NCBI GenBank assembly: GCA_905234605.1 | Contig: CAJOIE010000018.1 | Coordinates: 1 to 51,114 of the forward strand | Direction: 5' to 3' | Length of the DNA: 51,114 nt | From: an uncultured Bacteroidaceae bacterium | GTDB lineage: Bacteria; Bacteroidota; Bacteroidia; Bacteroidales; Bacteroidaceae | In this document: positions 34,346-42,503 of the stretch, piece by piece | How the letters are laid out: each line of letters begins with the position of its first letter | How positions within the stretch are numbered: position 1 is the stretch's first letter | Notes under the pieces: model-generated | Told to the model about the DNA's origin: nothing | What the model saw: only the letters and a program-made list of their open reading frames with translations | The model's database searches: none | Program-made: the position numbers and the translations under genes

Positions 34346-36439
34346 ATGAAGCAATACAAACGCACAACCATCACCGCCGCACTGCCCTATGCCAACGGCG
34401 GTGTGCACATAGGCCACATGGCCGGTGTCTACGTCCCCGCCGACATCTATGCCCGCTACCTGCGCATGCGTGGGCAGGACGTGATGTTCGTGGGAGGCTC
34501 CGACGAGCATGGCGTGCCCATCACCATCCGCGCCCGCAAGGAGGGCATCACGCCCCAGGACGTGGTGGACCGCTACCATGCACTCATCAAGGAGTCGTTT
34601 GCCGAGTTCGGCATATCCTTCGATGTCTATTCGCGCACCACGTCGGCCACGCACCATGAGTTTGCCGCTGCCTTCTTCCGCAAGCTCTACGATGAGGGTA
34701 AGCTTGTGGAGCGCACCACCAAGCAGTTCTACGACCAGACCACAGGACAGTTCAAGACCGACCGCGACATCGTGGGCGAGTGCCCCTACTGCCACAACCC
34801 TGAGGCCAACGGCGACCAGTGCGAGAAATGCGGGCGCGACCTCGACCCCACCGAGCTCATCAACCCGCGCTCCAAGGAGAGCGGAGCGCAACTCGTGCTC
34901 AAGGACACCAACAACTGGTTCCTGCCACTCAACGAGTACAGCGCATGGCTCAAGGAGTGGATACTGGAAGGACACAAGGAATGGCGCACAAACGTCTACG
35001 GACAGTGCAAGTCGTGGCTCGACATGGACCTGCAGCCACGCGCCATGACGCGCGACCTGGACTGGGGCATACCCGTGCCTGTGGAAGGAGCCGAGGGCAA
35101 GGTGCTCTACGTGTGGTTCGACGCCCCCATAGGCTACATCAGCAACACCAAGGAACTCTGCGAGAGCAACCCCGGACGATGGGGCACGTGGCAGCAGTGG
35201 TGGCAGGACGAGGACACACGCCTCGTGCACTTCATTGGCAAAGATAACATCGTGTTCCACTGCATCATATTCCCTGTGATGCTCAAGGCACACGGTGGCT
35301 ACATCCTGCCCGACAATGTGCCGGCAAATGAGTTCCTTAACCTTGAAGGCGACAAGATCTCCACCTCCCGCAACTGGGCCGTGTGGCTGCATGAATACCT
35401 GCGCGACTTCCCCGGCAAGCAGGACGTGCTGCGCTATGCACTCACGGCCTCTGCACCAGAGACAAAGGACAACGACTTCACCTGGGCCGACTTCCAGGCA
35501 CGCAACAACAATGAGCTCGTGGCCGTTTACGGCAACTTCGTCAACCGCGCACTGCAGCTCACGCAGAAATATTACGAGGGACGTGTGCCGCAGCCCGAGG
35601 CCCTCAACGACTACGACCGCCAGACACTGGCCGAGTTTGCCGACGTGAAGGCACGCATGGAGACGCTACTCGACAGCTTCAAGCTGCGCGAGGCACAGAA
35701 GGAAGCCATGAACCTGGCACGCATCGGCAACAAGTACCTCGCCGACAGCGAGCCGTGGAAACTCATCAAGACAGACCCAGACCGCGTGCGCACCGTCATC
35801 AACCTCAGCCTGCAACTCACGGCCAACCTCTGCATAGCCTTCGCACCATTCCTGCCCAACAGCAGCGAGAGGCTGGCTGGTATGCTCGCAGCAAGCATGC
35901 AGACACGGCCAGAGGAAAAGGTGGAAGCAAGCGTCGTGCTCGCATGGAACCGCCTGGGAAGCACCGACCTGCTGCCCGTGGGGCACCAGCTGCCGCAACC
36001 CTCGCTGCTCTTCGAGAAAATAGACGATGCAGCCATACAGGCACAGACCGACCGCCTGGCACGCATCAAGCAGGAGAACATCGCCGCAGCCTTCCGGCCC
36101 GCAGAGGTGAAAGCCCCAGTGGGCTACGACGACTTCGAGCGGCTCGACATACGCGTGGGCACGGTGCTCGAGTGTCAGCGCGTCAAGAAGAGCAACAAGC
36201 TCCTGCAGTTCATCATCGACGACGGCATGGAACGCCGCACCATACTCAGCGGCATAGCCGCATACTACGAGCCGCAGCAGCTCGTGGGGCGTCAGGTGTG
36301 CTTCATCGCCAACTTCCCGCCGCGCAAGATGATGGGCATAGAGAGTCAGGGTATGATACTCTCGGCCGTGGACTACGACGGCACACTGCGCGTCGTGACA
36401 CCCGAGCAGGCCGTGCGTCCGGGCTGCCAGGTGGGATAG
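34346..36439 (+). CDS. metG: Methionine-tRNA ligase
   Basis: Charges tRNA-Met with methionine in the cytoplasm. It has 697 residues. The class I signature HIGH ([10 protein letters not shown]) lies near residue 17, a zinc knuckle with CPYC and CEKCG near 145-160, and a KMSKS equivalent reading DKISTSRNW near 335, a permitted variant. The C-terminal tRNA-binding (EMAP-like, dimerising) domain from about 590 reads [18 protein letters not shown]. It has no promoter of its own that I can see in the 149 bp after the tRNA gene. Placement next to a CAU tRNA may allow joint expression. Confidence 0.97.
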   Translation: MKQYKRTTITAALPYANGGVHIGHMAGVYVPADIYARYLRMRGQDVMFVGGSDEHGVPITIRARKEGITPQDVVDRYHALIKESFAEFGISFDVYSRTTSATHHEFAAAFFRKLYDEGKLVERTTKQFYDQTTGQFKTDRDIVGECPYCHNPEANGDQCEKCGRDLDPTELINPRSKESGAQLVLKDTNNWFLPLNEYSAWLKEWILEGHKEWRTNVYGQCKSWLDMDLQPRAMTRDLDWGIPVPVEGAEGKVLYVWFDAPIGYISNTKELCESNPGRWGTWQQWWQDEDTRLVHFIGKDNIVFHCIIFPVMLKAHGGYILPDNVPANEFLNLEGDKISTSRNWAVWLHEYLRDFPGKQDVLRYALTASAPETKDNDFTWADFQARNNNELVAVYGNFVNRALQLTQKYYEGRVPQPEALNDYDRQTLAEFADVKARMETLLDSFKLREAQKEAMNLARIGNKYLADSEPWKLIKTDPDRVRTVINLSLQLTANLCIAFAPFLPNSSERLAGMLAASMQTRPEEKVEASVVLAWNRLGSTDLLPVGHQLPQPSLLFEKIDDAAIQAQTDRLARIKQENIAAAFRPAEVKAPVGYDDFERLDIRVGTVLECQRVKKSNKLLQFIIDDGMERRTILSGIAAYYEPQQLVGRQVCFIANFPPRKMMGIESQGMILSAVDYDGTLRVVTPEQAVRPGCQVG

Positions 36440-36463
36440 TCGCAGACATACCTGCAACACCGC

Positions 36464-36527
36464 CATTCCCCGCACAACTGTGCGCCATGCTCCACGGAGC
36501 GGCAGGCATACAGATGTGCGGGGAATG
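36464..36527 (+). terminator. Large hairpin after metG
   Basis: Perfect 13-bp arms CATTCCCCGCACA (36464-36476) / TGTGCGGGGAATG (36515-36527) enclose a smaller GCTCC/GGAGC hairpin (36489-36500). No T-run follows. It lies 25 bp after the metG stop and may protect or end the mRNA. Confidence 0.55.
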
Positions 36528-36597
36528 CCATGTCCATGCCAGCCAATTGATGCAGGTCAAGAAATAGGCCGCAAGGTGACAATTTGGGCGGTAGGCG

Positions 36598-36628
36598 TTT
36601 GGTGGCAGTGACACAATGGATACTTTTG
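36598..36628 (+). promoter_or_regulatory. Consensus promoter with no gene directly behind it
   Basis: TTTG (36598-36601), exactly 19 bp, TACTTTTG (36621-36628). No reading frame starts within the next 300 bp until the V-ATPase operon, which has its own consensus promoter at 36876. Confidence 0.75.
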
Positions 36629-36633
36629 CACCA

Positions 36634-36800
36634 ACAAACGTTGCAAAGTGTAACGTTTGAGCAACACATACACAAAACAAGCAGGCAAGGCTGGGAGGTT
36701 GCAACCTGCTGCCACAATGAGAGTTTTAGTTAGTTAGTTTATAAGGTAAATGATTTTGCATTGAGGCAACTGTCCGCGAGGGATGGTTGCCTTCTTCAGT
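36634..36800 (+). ncRNA. Candidate small RNA between metG and the V-ATPase operon
   Basis: The segment begins at an orphan consensus promoter and opens with a hairpin CAAACGTT (36635-36642) / AACGTTTG (36652-36659). A 12-base palindrome AGGTTGCAACCT follows at 36696-36707. It closes with a strong 12-bp stem (36764-36775 with 36781-36792, two wobble pairs, 5-base loop) followed by TTCTTC. No coding potential was seen. It could instead be a long alternative leader of the ATPase operon. Confidence 0.45.
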
Positions 36801-36875
36801 TGCGCTGCATGCCGGCACGGCACATGGACGCCCGTCGTGCCAGGTGTCCGTGCACCCACGTTTTTAAGCCATTGC

Positions 36876-36906
36876 TTTGGGGCTCTGCAAATATTGCCTA
36901 CTTTTG
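36876..36906 (+). promoter_or_regulatory. Promoter of the V-ATPase operon
   Basis: TTTG (36876-36879), 19-bp spacer, TACTTTTG (36899-36906), about 40 bp before the subunit E start at 36948. Confidence 0.85.
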
Positions 36907-36947
36907 CGCACAAACGTACTAACAACCCCAAATACAGCTCAAGAAGC

Positions 36948-37535
36948 ATGGAAAAACTACAGGAACTCACCGACAAGATACGTCGCGAAGGAGTGGAACG
37001 AGGTGAGGCCGAAGCCGCCCAGATAATAGCCAAGGCACAGCAGCAGGCCGACAAGATTGTGGCCGACGCCAAGACACAAGCCGATGCCATAGCGCAACAG
37101 GCTGCCAAGGCTGCCACAGAGCTTGAGACAAACACCAAGAACGAGCTCAAGCTGTATATGGCACAGGCCGTGAATGCTCTCAAGAGCGAGATTGCCAACA
37201 TTGTCACCGACAAAGTGGTGGCACAGGCCGTGGACGGAGCAACGGCAGAGAAGGACTTCATAGGTCGCATCACGGTGGAGCTGGCACGCGAGTGGGCAGG
37301 GCAGGGCGACATCGTTATCACCACAGCACAGGGCAAGGAGCTCAAGAGCTACTTCGCCACACAGGCCAAGGAACTGCTTGACAAGGGAGTGACAATCAAC
37401 GAGGTGGGCGGACATCCGGCACTGTTCACCATCAGTCCCGCCGACGGCAGCTACCGTGTAGACTTCGGCAAGCAGGAACTGGAGGACTACTTCAAGAGCT
37501 TCCTGCGTCCACAGCTCATCGACATGCTCTTCTGA
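36948..37535 (+). CDS. atpE: V/A-type ATPase subunit E (peripheral stalk)
   Basis: 195 residues from 36948. Subunit E forms the peripheral stalk that holds the catalytic head against the rotating part. The N-terminal two-thirds is a long Ala/Gln/Lys/Glu-rich helix (IIAKAQQQADKIVADAK) with the right-handed coiled-coil look of E subunits. The C-terminal domain binds the head. The gene opens the operon E - DUF2764 - A - B - D - I - K and has a consensus promoter just upstream. An in-frame ATG at 36783 would include the promoter and is rejected. No separate G subunit gene is present nearby. Confidence 0.88.
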   Translation: MEKLQELTDKIRREGVERGEAEAAQIIAKAQQQADKIVADAKTQADAIAQQAAKAATELETNTKNELKLYMAQAVNALKSEIANIVTDKVVAQAVDGATAEKDFIGRITVELAREWAGQGDIVITTAQGKELKSYFATQAKELLDKGVTINEVGGHPALFTISPADGSYRVDFGKQELEDYFKSFLRPQLIDMLF

Positions 37536-37550
37536 TAGCAACGCAGATAC

Positions 37551-38396
37551 ATGGCCAACTACTACTGCTTAATGGCAGGACTGCCGGACATCGAGCTGCG
37601 GGCTGCGGCGCCAGTGCGCACCATCATGCAGCTCAAGGAAGAGATGGACGAGGTGGTCGTGCCAAAGGACAAGCAACTACTCTACTACTACTTCCTGCGC
37701 TTCGACTGCGAGAACCTGGTGCGACTGCTGCAAGACCCTGAGGCCCGGCTCGACGAGCGGGGCAACTTCACGCGCGAGCAGCAGGAAGACCTCATGCGCA
37801 GTGCCCGTGAGCTGAACTTCAACGTGCACCGCTACCCCTCGTTCATGTCGATATTCGCCCGCGAGTATGCATACAACAGCGGCAAGGAAGGCTGGTTCGC
37901 AAAGGATGTGCTCATGCTGGCCTACTACCAGTATGCATGCAAGGTGCCAAACAGAATGATGGCACAGTGGTACCAGCTGAACCTTGACATACAGAACATA
38001 CTCACAGCACTCATAGCGCGCAAGCAAGGCTGGCCGCTGACCAACTATGTGCAAGGCAGCGGCGAGGTGGTCGAAACCATACTCAATCAGGCCAACATGG
38101 CCGACTTCGGCCTCTCAAGCGAGCTCGACTACATGCGACAGCTGATGCGTGCCGTGGAGACCACGGACCCCGTGGACAAGGAGCGACAGATTGATGCACT
38201 GCGATGGCAGTGGCTTGAGGAACAGACCTTCCTGGAGCCTTTCGACATCAACGCACTATTCAGCTACCTGGCACGCACGGAGATGCTGGAGCGATGGAGC
38301 AGGCTCGACGTGGAGCAGGGACGGCAGCGTTTCACCGAAATCATAGAGAACCTGCGCGGCGAGGCACGTGTGCCCGACGAGTTCGTGAGGAAGTAA
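37551..38396 (+). CDS. DUF2764 protein, probable V-ATPase subunit C-like component
   Basis: 281 residues starting MANYYCLMAGLPDIEL, the usual opening of DUF2764 proteins that occur only in Bacteroidetes-type V-ATPase operons. It is mostly helical, with motifs such as YYYFLRFDCENLVRLL and DIQNILTALIARKQGW reminiscent of the d/C subunit that links the rotor shaft to the membrane ring. It starts 15 bp after atpE. The operon lacks a canonical subunit C, so this protein is its natural replacement. That function is inferred from gene order and helical pattern. Confidence 0.82.
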   Translation: MANYYCLMAGLPDIELRAAAPVRTIMQLKEEMDEVVVPKDKQLLYYYFLRFDCENLVRLLQDPEARLDERGNFTREQQEDLMRSARELNFNVHRYPSFMSIFAREYAYNSGKEGWFAKDVLMLAYYQYACKVPNRMMAQWYQLNLDIQNILTALIARKQGWPLTNYVQGSGEVVETILNQANMADFGLSSELDYMRQLMRAVETTDPVDKERQIDALRWQWLEEQTFLEPFDINALFSYLARTEMLERWSRLDVEQGRQRFTEIIENLRGEARVPDEFVRK

Positions 38397-38481
38397 GGGG
38401 CTCTCCACAGACATTAGGGAGAGTGTCACCGTCAAGACATATATATGTATTCATCTAACAATAAATAGCAAAGGTTTCTGC

Positions 38482-38519
38482 CCCTCCCTTCAGGGAGGGC
38501 TGGGGGAGAGTCTTTTTTT
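38482..38519 (+). terminator. CCCTCCC palindrome with T-run before atpA
   Basis: Perfect 7-bp stem CCCTCCC (38482-38488) / GGGAGGG (38493-38499) with loop TTCA, a G-rich tail, then a T7 run (38513-38519) ending 5 bp before the atpA ATG. It looks like an attenuator inside the operon. Upstream, CTCTCC/GGGAGAG (about 38404-38425) forms another stem. A similar CCCTCCC palindrome lies at 45913. Confidence 0.55.
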
Positions 38520-38523
38520 CATT

Positions 38524-40266
38524 ATGACAAAAGGAACTGTTAGCGGCGTTATCTCTAACATGGTGACGCTACGCGTGGACGGACCGGTGAAGCAGGGCGA
38601 GATATGCTACATCGTCACCGGTGGCGACCGCCTGATGAGCGAGGTCATCAAAGTGGTCGGGCAGGATGTCTATGTGCAGGTGTTCGAGAGCACACGAGGC
38701 CTCAAGGTTGGCTCCGTGGCCGAGTTCACAGGTCACATGCTGGAGGTGCAGCTTGCACCGGGCATGCTGAGCAAGAACTTCGACGGCCTGCAGAACGACC
38801 TCGACAAAATGGAGGGCGTGTTCCTCCGTCGGGGCCAGTACACCGACCCGCTCGACCGTGAGCGTCTGTGGGACTTCGAGCCTATAGCCAAGGTGGGCGA
38901 CAAGGTGCAGGCATCCGACTGGCTCGGACAGGTGGAGGAGAACTCCCAGCCCCTCAAGATCATGGTGCCCTTCCAGATGGAGGGCACGGCTGTGGTCAAG
39001 AGCATTGCCAAGGCCGGACAGTACAAGGTGGACGACACCATAGCCACGCTCACGCTGGCCGACGGCACAGAGCTGCCTGTCAACATGGTGCAGCACTGGC
39101 CTGTGAAGTTTGCCATGACCAACTACCGCGAGAAGCCACGTCCCTTCAAGCTGCTGGAGACAAGCGTGCGCACCATAGACACCTTCAACCCCATTGTGGA
39201 AGGCGGCACAGGCTTTATCCCAGGCCCCTTCGGCACGGGCAAGACGGTGCTGCAGCACGCCATATCCAAGCAGGCCGAGGCAGACATAGTGATTATAGCA
39301 GCCTGCGGCGAGCGTGCCAATGAGGTGGTGGAGATATTCACCGAGTTCCCCGAGCTCGTGGACCCACACACTGGCCGCAAGCTCATGGAGCGCACAATCA
39401 TCATTGCCAACACCAGCAACATGCCCGTGGCTGCGCGTGAGGCATCGGTATACACGGCCATGACCATGGCTGAGTACTATCGCTCAATGGGGCTGCGTGT
39501 GCTGCTCATGGCAGACTCCACCAGCCGCTGGGCACAGGCTCTGCGCGAGATGTCGAACCGCATGGAGGAACTGCCTGGCCCCGATGCCTTCCCCATGGAC
39601 CTCTCGGCACTCATCTCCAACTTCTACGGACGTGCAGGCTACGTCTACCTCAACAACGGCAAGACGGGCTCCATCACCTTCCTTGGCACAGTGTCGCCTG
39701 CCGGCGGCAACCTCAAGGAGCCGGTCACGGAGAGCACCAAGAAGGTGGCACGCTGCTTCTACGGACTGGAGCAGGAGCGTGCCGACAAGAAACGCTACCC
39801 CGCCGTGAACCCCATCGACTCCTACTCCAAGTACCTCGAGTACCCCGAGTTCGCCGAGTACATCAAGGGTCATATCAACGACCAGTGGATACCCAAGGTG
39901 ATGGCACTCAAGACACGCATGCAGCGCGGCAAGGAGATAGCGGAGCAAATCAACATACTTGGCGACGACGGCGTGCCTGTCGACTACCACGTCACGTTCT
40001 GGAAGTCGGAGGTCATTGACTACGTCATCCTCCAGCAGGATGCCTTCGACGAGGTCGATGCCGTGACGCCGCTCGAGCGCCAGGAGGAGATACTGAATGT
40101 GGTCACCGACATCTGCGAGCACGAGTTCCACTTCGACACCTTCCTTGAGGCCACCGACTACTTCCGCAAGCTCATCAACCTGTGCAAGCAGTGGAACTAC
40201 TCGGTCTACAAGAGCGAGCAGTACTACGACTTCCTCCGTCAAATCAAAGAGTTTATGGCAATGTAG
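38524..40266 (+). CDS. atpA: V/A-type ATPase catalytic subunit A
   Basis: 580 residues. This is the nucleotide-hydrolysing subunit of the head. The P-loop GPFGTGKT lies near residues 235-242, preceded by the A-subunit-specific bulge domain (about 110-190). Further motifs are ACGERANEVVE and MADSTSRWAQALREMSNRMEELPG, all expected for a working ATPase. It starts 127 bp after the DUF2764 gene, the second-largest gap in the operon, occupied by hairpins and a T-run that may tune expression. Confidence 0.97.
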   Translation: MTKGTVSGVISNMVTLRVDGPVKQGEICYIVTGGDRLMSEVIKVVGQDVYVQVFESTRGLKVGSVAEFTGHMLEVQLAPGMLSKNFDGLQNDLDKMEGVFLRRGQYTDPLDRERLWDFEPIAKVGDKVQASDWLGQVEENSQPLKIMVPFQMEGTAVVKSIAKAGQYKVDDTIATLTLADGTELPVNMVQHWPVKFAMTNYREKPRPFKLLETSVRTIDTFNPIVEGGTGFIPGPFGTGKTVLQHAISKQAEADIVIIAACGERANEVVEIFTEFPELVDPHTGRKLMERTIIIANTSNMPVAAREASVYTAMTMAEYYRSMGLRVLLMADSTSRWAQALREMSNRMEELPGPDAFPMDLSALISNFYGRAGYVYLNNGKTGSITFLGTVSPAGGNLKEPVTESTKKVARCFYGLEQERADKKRYPAVNPIDSYSKYLEYPEFAEYIKGHINDQWIPKVMALKTRMQRGKEIAEQINILGDDGVPVDYHVTFWKSEVIDYVILQQDAFDEVDAVTPLERQEEILNVVTDICEHEFHFDTFLEATDYFRKLINLCKQWNYSVYKSEQYYDFLRQIKEFMAM

Positions 40267-40330
40267 AATGTAGGGCACACACGGACGACTCCTTACACGT
40301 TTTACATTAAGCATTATACATCTATAGGTT

Positions 40331-41653
40331 ATGGCACAAGCATTCCAAAAGATATACACCAAGATAAGCCAGATCACGAAGGCAACATGCTCCCTCAAGG
40401 CAAAGGGTGTGGGCTACGACGAGCTGGCCACCATCGACGGCAAGCTGGCCCAGGTGGTGAAGATAGTGGGCGACGATGTCACGCTCCAGGTCTTTGAGGG
40501 CACGGGCGGCATCCCCACCAACGCCGAGGTCGTCTTCCTCGGCAAGGCTCCTACGCTCAAGGTCAGCGAGCAGCTGGCAGGCCGCTTCTTCAATGCCTAC
40601 GGCCAGCCCATCGACGGCGGACCTGCCGTTGAGGGCAAGGAGATAGAGATTGGCGGGCCGAGCGTCAACCCCGTGCGGCGCAAGCAGCCCAGCGAGCTCA
40701 TTGCCACGGGTATCGCCGGCATCGACCTGAACAACACCCTCGTCTCGGGGCAGAAGATACCTTTCTTTGCCGACCCCGACCAGCCCTTCAACGAGGTGAT
40801 GGCCATGGTGGCCCTGCGCGCCAAGGTGGACAAGATTATCCTCGGCGGCATGGGTATGACCAACGACGACTACTATTTCTTCCGCAACACCTTCTCCAAT
40901 GCCGGTGCCCTCGACCGCATCATCTCCTTCATGAACACCACCGAGGACCCTGCCGTGGAGCGTCTGCTCATACCCGACATGGCTCTGGCCGCTGCCGAGT
41001 ACTTCGCCGTGGAGAAGCACGAGACGGTGCTCGTCCTGCTCACCGACATGACGTCATATGCCGACTCGCTCGCCATCGTGAGCAACCGCATGGACCAGAT
41101 ACCGTCGAAGGACTCCATGCCTGGCTCGCTCTACTCCGACCTGGCCAAGATCTACGAGAAGGCTGTCCAGTTCCCCGAGGAAGCCGGTGGCGGCTCCATC
41201 ACCATCATTGCCGTGACCACCCTCTCCGGCGGCGACATCACACATGCCGTGCCCGATAACACTGGCTACATCACCGAGGGCCAGCTCTACCTGCGCCGCG
41301 ACTCCGACGTGGGCAAGGTCATCGTCGACCCCTTCCGCTCGCTCTCACGACTGAAGCAGCTTGTGGCCGGAAAGAAGACGCGCAAGGACCACTCGCAGGT
41401 GATGAATGCCGCCATACGCCTGTACTCCGATGCCGCCAATGCCAAGACCAAGCTCGAGAACGGCTTCGACCTCACCGACTACGACAACCGCTGCCTCGAC
41501 TTCGCCAAGGACTATGCCACAGCCATTCTGGCCATCGACGTCAATGTCGACACTACCGAGATGCTCGACGTCACATGGACTCTCTTCCGCAAGTACTTCA
41601 AGCTCGAGGAGGTCAACATCAAGAAGGAGTTCACCGATATTTACTGGAAGTAG
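40331..41653 (+). CDS. atpB: V/A-type ATPase regulatory subunit B
   Basis: 440 residues. This is the non-catalytic partner of subunit A in the hexameric head. There is no P-loop; the equivalent position reads SGQKIPFFADPDQPFNE. Typical B-subunit segments are MNTTEDPAVERLLIPDMAL, LTDMTSYADSLAIVSNRM and PGSLYSDLAKIYEKA. The 64-bp gap to atpA contains the short ATGTAGAATGTA-type repeat and no promoter. It is followed by a 208-bp gap before atpD. Confidence 0.96.
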   Translation: MAQAFQKIYTKISQITKATCSLKAKGVGYDELATIDGKLAQVVKIVGDDVTLQVFEGTGGIPTNAEVVFLGKAPTLKVSEQLAGRFFNAYGQPIDGGPAVEGKEIEIGGPSVNPVRRKQPSELIATGIAGIDLNNTLVSGQKIPFFADPDQPFNEVMAMVALRAKVDKIILGGMGMTNDDYYFFRNTFSNAGALDRIISFMNTTEDPAVERLLIPDMALAAAEYFAVEKHETVLVLLTDMTSYADSLAIVSNRMDQIPSKDSMPGSLYSDLAKIYEKAVQFPEEAGGGSITIIAVTTLSGGDITHAVPDNTGYITEGQLYLRRDSDVGKVIVDPFRSLSRLKQLVAGKKTRKDHSQVMNAAIRLYSDAANAKTKLENGFDLTDYDNRCLDFAKDYATAILAIDVNVDTTEMLDVTWTLFRKYFKLEEVNIKKEFTDIYWK

Positions 41654-41861
41654 ACCCCGGATGTAAACATGTAGAATGTAAAGTCAAGAAGCTCATGGCA
41701 TTTGGCGATATGGAAGCACATCCTACCTACACCGATGCAGAGCACCAACCCATCAATACTGACTCAGGAGCTAAGAGCTATCCTTGCTGCGTTTATAAGG
41801 AAGTGTAAGCAGGAGGCCTGATGTTACATTCTACATTTTACATTCTACATTATCATTTCTA
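41654..41861. other. Gap inside the V-ATPase operon with ACATTCTACATT repeats
   Basis: The largest gap of the operon. It is bordered by GTAGAATGTAAA (about 41670) and repeated ACATTCTACATTTTACATT (about 41825-41851), which could pair across the gap. A 37-codon frame (41695-41808) lies between but shows no recognisable features. Related repeats occur near 22755 and 40262. Confidence 0.5.
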
Positions 41862-42503
41862 ATGATACGGTTTCAATACAACAAGACTTCGCTCCAGCAG
41901 ATAGAGAAGCAGCTGAAGATGCGTCAGCGCACGCTGCCTATCATCAAGAACAAGGAGACGGCACTGCGCCTCGAGGTGAAGCGCTGCCGCGAGGAGGTGG
42001 CCGCCCTCGAGGCCAAGCTCCAGCAGCAGATAGCGGGCTACGAGAGCATGTATGCCCTCTGGGGGGAGTTCGATGCATCGCTGGTGCAGCTGCGCGACGT
42101 GCAGCTCGACGTCAGGAAGATAGCTGGTGTGCGTGTGCCTGTGCTCAAGAACATAGAGCTGGAGGCACGCCCCTTCGGCATCTTCAGTGCCCCAAAGTGG
42201 TACTTCGACGGCATCAACCTCCTGCACGGGCTGGCCAAGACCGCTGTGGAGCGTGAGTTCGCCGTGGCCAAGCAGGACCTGCTCGACCACGCACGCCGCA
42301 AGACAACGCAGAAGGTGAACCTCTTTGAGAAAGTGCAGATACCTGGCTTCCAGGAGGCTGTGCGCAAGATAAAGCGTTTCATGGAGGACGAGGAGAACCT
42401 CTCCAAGAGCAGCCAGAAGATTCTCAAGTCGCTTCAGCAGAAGCGTGCCGAGGCAGAGGAGGCCGACATGCAGACTAACGACAGAAAGGAGGCCATAGCA
42501 TGA
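41862..42503 (+). CDS. atpD: V/A-type ATPase subunit D (central rotor shaft)
   Basis: 213 residues. Subunit D is the coiled-coil axle turning inside the A3B3 head. The sequence is two long helices at the ends (YNKTSLQQIEKQLKMRQRTL and FEKVQIPGFQEAVRKIKRFM) around a shorter middle, the family pattern. Its stop overlaps the atpI start (ATGA), implying translational coupling. No subunit F gene is visible in the operon. Confidence 0.9.
   Translation: MIRFQYNKTSLQQIEKQLKMRQRTLPIIKNKETALRLEVKRCREEVAALEAKLQQQIAGYESMYALWGEFDASLVQLRDVQLDVRKIAGVRVPVLKNIELEARPFGIFSAPKWYFDGINLLHGLAKTAVEREFAVAKQDLLDHARRKTTQKVNLFEKVQIPGFQEAVRKIKRFMEDEENLSKSSQKILKSLQQKRAEAEEADMQTNDRKEAIA

Noticed and set aside
41695..41808. 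37-codon reading frame between atpB and atpD
   Set aside because: It starts with ATG and sits in an operon, but it shows no family pattern, is bordered by intergenic repeats on both sides, and such a frame is easily expected by chance.
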